A stretch of 24,858 nucleotides of DNA from Brachionus koreanus (Eukaryota; Rotifera; Eurotatoria; Ploima; Brachionidae): positions 431,420 to 456,277 of the forward strand of contig PJRA01000196.1 in assembly GCA_016987375.1 (NCBI GenBank), in the 5' to 3' direction. Numbering within the stretch: the first letter of the stretch is position 1; each line of letters starts with the position of its first letter. The notes under the pieces were generated by a model that ran no database searches, was not told the DNA's origin, and saw only the letters and a program-made list of their open reading frames with translations. The position numbers were made by a program, and so were the translations under genes. Below, piece by piece: positions 18,430 to 24,858 of this stretch.

Positions 18430-19172
18430 TAGTGTTGGGGGCCGGCCAAGAGGCCACGTGTCCGGCCAGAAAAAAAAAATACCGAGACCGTGGCCTGTCC
18501 TGCAAGCGGCCAAATCACGGCCGGTCGATTGAACGGTCAAAGACCGTGGCAGGCTGGCGAAGCAGCGGCCAACAAAAAGACCGACCGAGAAATGGCCGGC
18601 CAAATTTTAGAAGACCATGTGGTGGCCGGCCTACTATCGGCCAAAATATAAACCGGCCGTTTAGTGGCCGGTTTAGTTTGCAGGCCGGCCGGCCACCACA
18701 CGGTCCAAAATAAAAATTTAGTTATTAAATGTCTAAATTATAAATAAAAGATTTTTAAAAAATATGTAAAACATTATTATCAAAAATTACCTAAAATAAA
18801 ATAAAAGATAAATAAAAATAAAACTCTTAATGCCTATAAATTTTTTTAAAAATCTAACTAAATTTTTATTTTGGACAGTGTGGTGGCCGGCCGATCTGCA
18901 CACGGTCGGCCGTTTAACGGCCTTTCTGTTGGCCGGCCACCATACGGCCGGTCCGTCACTTGGCCGGCCACTAAACGGCCGGTTTTTATTTTGGCCGATA
19001 GTAGGCCGGCCACCACACGGTCTTCTAAANNNGGGCCTTTTTAAAGACGGCTCACATACGGCCGGCCAATTTACAGACGGTCTAAAATTCGGCCGTTTAT
19101 AGCGACCGGCCAACGGGCCGTTAAAATCCGGCCGTAGGCCCGCCGGCCAAAGTTGACCGTTACCCAACACTA
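18430..19172. mobile_element. GC-rich hAT-type foldback element, 743 bp, non-autonomous
   Basis: The element starts TAGTGTTGGG and ends CCCAACACTA, a perfect 10-bp terminal inverted repeat of the hAT kind (Y-A-R-N-G start). It is flanked by a perfect 8-bp direct repeat, ATCGAGAT, the hAT target-duplication length. Two long arms (about 18440-18720 and 18880-19160) are packed with GGCCGGCC-type motifs and pair with each other. For example, GTGGTGGCCGGCCTACTATC at about 18619-18638 mirrors GATAGTAGGCCGGCCACCAC at 18997-19016. They surround an A/T-rich centre. Long open frames here are artefacts of the repeat: the same Arg/Gly/Pro-rich pattern appears from both arms. No transposase is present. 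GC content far exceeds the host DNA. Three N at 19030-19032 lie in the right arm. Confidence 0.92.
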
Positions 19173-19180
19173 ATCGAGAT
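19173..19180 (+). repeat. Target-site duplication of the hAT-type element, right copy
   Basis: ATCGAGAT immediately after the terminal CCCAACACTA. Confidence 0.9.
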
Positions 19181-19916
19181 TATTAGCATTGATATTCGCC
19201 AAAAACCTCCAACACTTATGATTTTCTAGTTGAACAAAACATCGAATAAAAATTGAAAAAATAGGACAAATCTTGATAACAGAATTAGGTCAAGTATCTT
19301 TTACAAAAAAATCTTTAATTCGTTTATATTACATTATTGCAGACTAATTATGAAAATAATTTTTGAAACTTTTTATTTCAAAAATTTTTTTAGTGAATCA
19401 TATTTTTTCTTCTTCTCGATTCAGAACTGAAATTATTCTTTTTGTTTATTTTCTATACTTATATTTTACTTATCTTTTCTAAAAAATAAATTTTGAAATT
19501 TAAAAAACATTTTGAAAATTTTCCCAGAATCTGTTTCATTCCTTGAATACCAATAAGCATAATTTTATCATAAATCATATATCTTTTTTCTCTCCAGCTA
19601 TAATAATTTCTTTGAGCTAAGCATAACAAAAAAAGTATACATAACTTTTCAACTTTTCAAATTGATAAACGATTGCAAATTTATGTTACAATTCAACTCA
19701 TCTTAAAGATTTTAAGGTGACTATTATTTAAAATATCTACTATTTATTCCTTTAGAACTGTAAAATCTCAAGTTCGGACTTTAGGGATTAAAGACAAAAA
19801 ATAAATAAAAAAATTTATGAATGATAAATACAAATAAATAGAATTTAAGTTCATTATTTCGTTTTTATTAGTAATATAAATTAATTTTAAATTAACCGGG
19901 TAAAAAAGTTGGATGC
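19181..19916. other. AT-rich stretch, no gene seen
   Basis: Low-complexity A/T sequence. The GC content jumps sharply at about 19895, where the RING-finger frame begins. Confidence 0.4.
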
Positions 19917-20507
19917 CTACTCCGCACGGCAAACTGAGCAACGTTCTCGGACATCCCGATCCCAGTTGCTGACGTACCTGAACATTCAGTTCTCACACAG
20001 GAGACGCCCGCATTGCGTCGAGATGATTGAGGGACAGTTTTCGAATTGCTCGAGGCACACTGGACATGGCCGGTCGGTCTTGCCAGTAGTTGGATGGTCA
20101 TATACACGGAGGCTGTTGTTGACAACCTCGACACGCTTTGTGCTCTCCTTGTTTGTTGGATCCATGTCCGCGGTTCTTGTTCGGCCAGAAGGTCCTAAAC
20201 CAGATCTCAACTGCTTCTCCTGTTTTTGATGATCCATTGTGGTTGGCCGCGAGTAAATCTCCAACCAGATACTCGTTTGTAGGATGCCGACTCGTTTAAG
20301 GAAGGTTATTGCCTCTTTGTGTACCGAAGCGTCTTCGAAGCGAGGAAAGGCATAATTTGTCTTGTGTAAGCTACGGTTGGGTCCTATTCTCAGCAATTTG
20401 ATTGGACTAAACTCGTTTTTGTGGACGTCCAGCTCTTCACTATGTATTGCGTTTGCATTCGGTACATTAGGGATTCCATTTACCATTATGTCATGCTCGG
20501 CTTGCAT
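19917..20507 (-). pseudogene. RING-finger protein frame with two lost zinc ligands
   Basis: The minus strand from ATG 20507 is open for 173 codons, stops at TGA 19988-19986, and then stays open to TAG 19919-19917, immediately after a natural-looking RING end. Domain order: an N-terminal part of unknown function, then a C-terminal C3HC4-type RING reading CPVCLEQF, then STQCGRLLCEN, then RCSVCRAE. RING proteins of this layout are usually E3 ubiquitin ligases, and the C-terminal placement recalls RNF4-type proteins. Two ligands are gone: the conserved His after C-G is Arg, and the sixth ligand Cys is the TGA. That makes ligase activity unlikely. GC content is much higher than in both flanks and there is no intron, so it may be a retrocopy, transposon cargo or a foreign insert. 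A truncated but expressed protein cannot be excluded. Confidence 0.7.
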
Positions 20508-20945
20508 TTTCCGATTTTAAATTTTTGAATTAAAAATTTTTAATTATAATTTTTTTTTTCATTTTAGTGGTTATGCAGATGCTTCTTGACAAAAAGTTAA
20601 TAGAAAAAAGGTAATTCTGAATCACTCCTCATTTGACTAGCGTAGAAAACTTATGTATATACAAATCTATTTTACTATAAAAAAAATCAAAAAACATTGT
20701 TCTATGTACAAAATATTTCTAATGTAAATTAGTACCTCAACCTATCTACGGGTTTAATTGAGCGTTTGCTCCCCCTAAGATGGTCCTGTGGGTTATTTAT
20801 AATCTTTTGAAAATAGTGCTTGGGCTGAAACGTTCCATCCTCATCATCAGTTGATTCCAAACTGACTCGGATTGCGAAACCAAATCTTAATTTAAATTAA
20901 ATTCAGCAATGTATTGAGGTTTTACATTGGTACTTTGGTCACCAG
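20508..20945. other. Intergenic; possible LINE/SINE 3' motif, no gene
   Basis: On the minus strand at about 20845-20820 the string GATGAGGATGGAACGTTTCAG resembles the GAAACGTT stem region near LINE or SINE 3' ends. It could also be 3' flank or LTR of the Ty3/gypsy relic. No LTR boundary is clear. Confidence 0.3.
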
Positions 20946-21649
20946 TCATATTTTTGCTTGACCCTTTTTTTTTTTTGATTTAGTCTTCAATATTTTAATT
21001 TTGTTATAGACTGGGCTAATTTTTTCTTGAACGATAAATGCTTCCCATTTGGGTGTTAATTTCTTTGAGAGACTTTTTTTAGTTTGTGGTTTTTTTAGCA
21101 TTACTAAATCTAATGGTATCTTTGGTTTTCTGCGATATACTACTTCGAATGGTGTATGATTAGTTGTTGCGTGAGTTGAATTGTTGTATGCGTATGCCAT
21201 ATATTGGAGATACTCGTCCCAATCATTTTGATGCTTGTTGAAAAAGCTTAAAAGCATTGTTTTCAATGTGCGATTAAAACGTTCTGTCAAGCGGTCGCAC
21301 TCGGGATGGTTTGGTGATGTCTTGAGTTTATGAATGTCGAGTAATTCATAAACTTTTTCTAAAAGCTTCGATAGAAAGTTCTTTGCATCGTCAGTTAGAA
21401 TATTTGTGAAGAGACCATGAATCATCATTAGATTAATTAAACGCTTTCGGGAGTGATTTTATGAAGAGCGTAAAGTGCAAGCCATTTTAAAAAATGATCC
21501 CAAACCTCTAGAATGTAAATATTCCCGTCTTTTGAAAGTGGTAGCGGACCAATAATACCACAAGGAACTAGCTGAAATGGTCTTGTGGGGAGAAGAGGTT
21601 TCAATTTTGCCTTGTGAAGGGATTGTGGATTTTTTGACAGGTAAGACAA
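20946..21649 (-). pseudogene. Ty3/gypsy integrase, frameshifted
   Basis: The integrase core would insert retrotransposon DNA into the host genome. The first part (21649-21437) has LVPCGIIGPLPLSKDGN followed by WDHFLKWLALYALHK, matching the conserved DIIGPLP and DxFSKW blocks. The first catalytic Asp is Gly here (codon 21559-21557). A frameshift near 21440 moves the reading into the second part (21428-20946), where ILTDDAKNF holds the second Asp and LTERFNRTLK holds the Glu, with NHPE and YNNSTHATTNHTPFEVVYRR as expected. The tail, ending KKKKGQAKI, is a degraded GPY/F-like region with no chromodomain seen. Catalytically dead. Confidence 0.85.
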
Positions 21650-21945
21650 TTTTTGATAAAAGTAATGGTTCTGTTTTTTAAAGCAGGTCTAAAGAATCTT
21701 GACTGGATTCTATCTGGAGTCTATCTGACTCCTAAATGTCCGTTTAAATATAGTGCAATGGACAAAATTTAATGTTTTATTTACGATATGTTTTGATACT
21801 ATTATGAGTTTTTGTACCGATCCGTCGTCTTGTCGTTTAAAACAATACATCCAATCGCATGTCATCTTAATTCTCATAAAGAACTCTTTTATGGTTTGTA
21901 TTCAAGTGTTCTTTCTCGAAAATTTGCTTTGTATTACAACTTTTC

Positions 21946-22176
21946 TCAATTAGTAGTTTTATCCACCGAATCCAATTTTCTTTTTGTTATTTTACTAAAA
22001 TATGCTTTAGGCCGTAAATTTCCATTAAATTCTTGGCAAAGTACTCCAGTGTTACTTGCATCAGTTTCGAGGAAAAATTTCTTTTTGATATCTGGCAGCA
22101 TGAGAACTTTATCTCTTGTGAGATAGCTCCTTAGCTTGTTATATGCATTTTCACAAACATCGTTCCAGTTAAGTTC
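21946..22176 (-). pseudogene. Ty3/gypsy RNase H fragment
   Basis: Minus-strand peptide with WNDVCENAYNKLRSYL followed by KFFLETDASNTGVLCQEF. The T-D-A-S at 22065-22054 is the first catalytic block of the RNase H-like domain fused to gypsy reverse transcriptase. It ends at a TGA (21948-21946), soon after RPKAYFSKI. The frame differs from that of the reverse transcriptase part, showing a frameshift between them. Confidence 0.8.
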
Positions 22177-22257
22177 ATTTTTGTTCGTGGATTCTTCTTT
22201 TGTTGTTTGTTTGTATAATAGACCAGAAATCTAGGCAAAATCTTCAATGAATTTCGC

Positions 22258-22524
22258 TAATATTGGGCAAGTTCGAGGAAACTCTGGAGTTGAATCAATG
22301 TTTTTGGTCGTTTGTTTTGGAAAAGAACTTCACATTTCGACTTGTCTGGCTTGATTGAACCATTTGAAATTACATAACGAGGATTGCCCTAAAAATACAT
22401 AACAAGATACTCGGACGTTGGTAACGGGTGTACATCTTTCAGCGTTCGCTCATTCAGCGAACAGTAATCAATTGTGAGTCTTATTGGACCATCAGGTTTC
22501 GAGACTAGCATGAGCGGTGAACTG
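22258..22524 (-). pseudogene. Ty3/gypsy reverse transcriptase with its core deleted
   Basis: The minus strand gives SPLMLVSKPDGPIRLTIDYC and SLNERTLKDVHPLP, the fingers/palm entry of gypsy reverse transcriptase (S-P-x-x-L-V-x-K-x-D-G and D-Y-R-x-L-N). After an in-frame TAG at 22391-22389 the sequence goes straight to YVISNGSIKPDKSKCEVL and LIQLQSFLELAQY, which belong to the end of the domain. The intervening part, with the Y-x-D-D catalytic motif, is missing. The frame is the same on both sides, so a single internal deletion is likely. Confidence 0.82.
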
Positions 22525-22630
22525 TTTTATTTTATTTTATAGTTGGTAATTTCTTCTTTCTTGGATTACGTATTGCTCCAATTTGATTCTCTGAATTGTT
22601 TCTGTTTCTTGGATTGTTTGGGTTTTTAAA

Positions 22631-22666
22631 ACAATCGTTTGTTAAATGCTTGTGGTGTTTACACCG
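22631..22666 (-). pseudogene. Possible gag zinc-knuckle remnant
   Basis: Minus-strand peptide RCKHHKHLTNDC has a shortened C-x-x-H, H-x4-C pattern like the nucleocapsid knuckle of gypsy elements, and it lies between gag and RT where a knuckle belongs. The pattern is short and imperfect. Confidence 0.4.
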
Positions 22667-22930
22667 GGGAAAAAATCATGTTTTGCTTCAATCTCGATGC
22701 TTCGTCTTCGAATAACATCCTCGAAAATTAAAGAGAAATTTAAAAAAAAATAGAATAAACTTTTTTTAAACATTAAACTAAGACTTCGACGAATAAAACA
22801 ACCAACAATTAGAGGTTCGAGCGCAGGTTCATTTTGACCTGGGCAAGAGGGATGCTTTTTTAAAGAAATCTTTAACAAATTTTCTTCGGAAGGGAATAAA
22901 CCGTCATTGTTAATTGATAATGTCCGTCCT

Positions 22931-22979
22931 GATTACATTCATATAATCGACTTACTGATTACATTCATATAATCGACTT
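22931..22979 (+). repeat. 23-bp tandem duplication
   Basis: GATTACATTCATATAATCGACTT occurs at 22931-22953 and again at 22957-22979 (26-bp period). It lies inside the Ty3/gypsy relic between the gag and knuckle pieces. Confidence 0.9.
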
Positions 22980-23007
22980 TATGATCAACATTCATTAATG
23001 TAAAGAA

Positions 23008-23370
23008 TCAGTTTGATTTATTATTATATTCTCCATTATATATTGGCCCTTGTTTTGCAGTAACTATTTGTTCCTCTGCTTTCTGTCTAGTAAATTTATT
23101 TTTCTTTGACCAAGTATTGCAATTACTCAAGTTTAGTACTTCTTGTTCTCTAGCCCTTAACATCATTGTATCTAAGTCGTCGATATCCATTAAAGCCAAA
23201 CTATCAATATCTCTTCTGCTTAAGCCTGTCAGGAAGAAGTCTTGTAAATAATTCTCCACTATATAACCCAGGAAGAGTTTAAATAGACAGATCCTTTTAA
23301 GCTCCTGCATACTGAATTAAGCTTTCGTTGTGCTCTTGTTTTCTATGGACAAAGTTACGTAAATATATTT
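23008..23370 (-). pseudogene. Ty3/gypsy gag fragment, frameshifted
   Basis: Minus-strand LRNFVHRKQEHNESLIQYAG (about 23365-23306) matches the gag R-x-Q-x-x-x-E-S-x-x-x-Y-A block. After a frameshift near 23305 the peptide continues with LQDFFLTGLSRRDIDSLAL and DDLDTMMLRAREQE. This is the F-L-x-G-L, then A-x-x-x-E, region at the end of gypsy capsids. Gag forms the virus-like particle in intact elements; this copy cannot. Confidence 0.75.
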
Positions 23371-24858
23371 GGAGCTCTCATTCCTGAATTCGCCATCGAA
23401 TTGTCTCTTTCAATTTGGCTTAGCTGAATATCCAAAAAAATAACAGGTGTTCTTTTTGTTATATTTAACAATTTGTAAATCGTGGTTTTTATCCTTTTAT
23501 TTACACAGAGTCTGTCGAGTCATACTTCATAGTTCTTGTTTTAAACACATCATGTCTTAGTCCAGCCACATTTTATAATTTCTCGTGTGTTTTATCTCTC
23601 TCTATCCAAGAAGCTTTACTAGCTTGTTGAAAACTTGGTCTATGGTTAATTTTTTTCTCAAGTATCCAAATTATTCTTCATCATTTCTCTTAAACGACTA
23701 CAATGATTCTCTACTGAACAAGCTTAGTTTGTTAAGCTAAAGCTCTTTACCGCTGCAAACAATGTAAGAGGGTGCCGAACAAAAGAAATATTTGTGAATT
23801 ATATTTTATTAAATATCATTAATATGAAAGAATAATATAAATATTCAAAATGATGCTTTTTAAATACAACAATATAAAAAGATTTAAAATCTTAATCAAA
23901 CTAAATGTAAAAAATATTGTCATTTTGGATTAAATAATATAATCTCACTTATTTAAAAATCAGATGGAAAGTATTTTTGATAACTAAAGTCCTCGATAGG
24001 TTAATCCGATTTGCATAAAAGAATCGAAAGTTTTGTAAGGAAAAATATGATAAAATATCAGAACAAAAAAGTTTACTAAGTAATTAATTAAATAAAATAC
24101 TATTGTGGTCAAAACAAAATTTAGAAGCTCTTTATTGTTTTTGTCGTGTCGAATATTCAATCAGTTTCTATAGAAGTATTACAAATTTTAGATTGTTTAT
24201 CTTTTCTTTAAATCCACGTTATTAACTTCCTGATAGAAAGACTTTTCTGGAAATCATTTAAGAAAGTATGATAAAAAAAATGAATTAAAGGATATCCTTG
24301 CAAAAGTATATCGAAGATAAATTTGACATTTAATATATGGATGTCACTGAGGAGAGATCATTATATTTAATTACTTGCGATTTTCTTAAAAGTTGAATTT
24401 GAAGCTAAACGATTATCTGTTAGATATTATTAATTTTCCATATCTTCATTATGCATGTTTATTAAAAATCCGGTTTTAGAATTTTTTTTTATATAAGGTT
24501 TAAATTATTTTTTTTTTGCAATTTTGATACTAAATTATTACCAAATATCTAATAAGTTTCACTCATTTACAAGTTACAATGCTGCATATATGGTTTTAGC
24601 GGCCGAAATGATTTGTTCCAACCAAGAAAATGCTACATACTTAACTTCATTTAATTCATAATGATCAAATTATTCCTCTTATTCAAAAAAATCATCTATT
24701 CATTTTATAGATAATAATCATACTTGTTACCCAGCCTTTATCACTCAGTCATCAGCTATTCAACTGATGCACAAAGATAAGTTAATATAATACTTGTCAC
24801 GTATCTCAGAAGTGAGTTGCTTCGAAATGCTGACAAAAGCACTTAACATCAAAATCCC
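23371..24858. other. AT-rich right flank, no gene recognised
   Basis: The part nearest 23.4-23.7 kb may still be 5' gag or leader of the retrotransposon relic, but no motif is clear. From 23.8 kb to the window end I see only low-complexity A/T sequence and short meaningless frames. Confidence 0.35.

Larger units (their letters stand above)
20946..23370 (-). mobile_element. Ty3/gypsy LTR-retrotransposon relic (element B), whole
   Basis: On the minus strand, from high to low coordinates, the order is gag (23370-23008), a zinc-knuckle relic (22666-22631), reverse transcriptase pieces (22524-22258), RNase H (22176-21946) and integrase (21649-20946). RT, then RNase H, then integrase is the diagnostic order of Ty3/gypsy. 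Protease was not found, the RT core is deleted, and several frameshifts and stops are present. LTRs could not be identified on either side. Confidence 0.85.

Noticed and set aside
18402..19170. Arg/Gly/Pro-rich open frames of 103 and 127 codons on opposite strands
   Set aside because: Both are translations of the GGCCGGCC arms of the foldback element and repeat the same peptide from each arm; they cross its terminal repeats and are not genes.
19986..19988. TGA at a cysteine position as a selenocysteine codon
   Set aside because: The neighbouring zinc-ligand His is also lost, RING fingers are not known selenoproteins, and I see no SECIS-like structure downstream. Pseudogene decay explains it better.
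21753..22126. Two plus-strand frames of 66 and 104 codons
   Set aside because: They are antisense shadows of the RNase H region of the minus-strand Ty3/gypsy relic.
22642..22878. 78-codon minus-strand frame MLKISLKKHPSCPGQNEP...
   Set aside because: It lies between gag and RT pieces of a dead retrotransposon, has no recognisable motif, and overlaps the zinc-knuckle remnant in another frame.

Overview
This is AT-rich (mostly >70% A+T by eye) nuclear DNA of a bilaterian invertebrate. The evidence is a homeobox gene of the Even-skipped/Evx class, a cluster of calmodulin-like genes with spliceosomal GT..AG introns of only 44-62 nt, and remnants of metazoan transposon families. Very short introns, very low GC and possible trans-splice acceptors would fit a rotifer such as Brachionus, but the species is an inference.

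Layout. 1-4.4 kb: three calmodulin-like EF-hand genes, one on the minus strand and two on the plus strand. I reconstructed all three with small first exons (6-9 nt of coding sequence) and tiny introns. The two plus-strand genes are only 149 bp apart and look like an operon. 4.5-7.1 kb: a decayed non-LTR retrotransposon (LINE) on the minus strand with a 146-bp Tc1/mariner-type MITE nested in it, a possible Merlin-like transposase start, and a 222-bp piggyBac-type MITE. 7.1-13.2 kb: about 6 kb with no recognisable gene, upstream of the homeobox gene, holding four copies of a short tailed repeat and four exact GATCAAAG octamers. 13.26-13.90 kb: a single-exon even-skipped-class gene, the best conserved gene here.

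14.3-17.3 kb: the possible other end of the Merlin-like element (interrupted by an assembly gap), an inverted-repeat-bounded block of about 980 bp, and a decayed Ty3/gypsy gag-protease segment. 18.43-19.17 kb: a striking GC-rich hAT-type foldback element, identified by its ends and a perfect 8-bp target duplication. 19.9-20.5 kb: a GC-richer RING-finger reading frame with two lost zinc ligands, one replaced by an in-frame TGA. 20.9-23.4 kb: a second Ty3/gypsy relic (gag, zinc knuckle, reverse transcriptase, RNase H, integrase), with stops, frameshifts and a deletion of the reverse-transcriptase core. 23.4-24.9 kb: no recognisable content.

The living genes appear to be the three calcium-binding proteins and the homeodomain regulator. 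The rest is a transposon graveyard in which at least six superfamilies can be recognised. No CRISPR, rRNA or convincing tRNA was seen. Splice sites and family assignments were read by eye and not checked against transcripts or databases.
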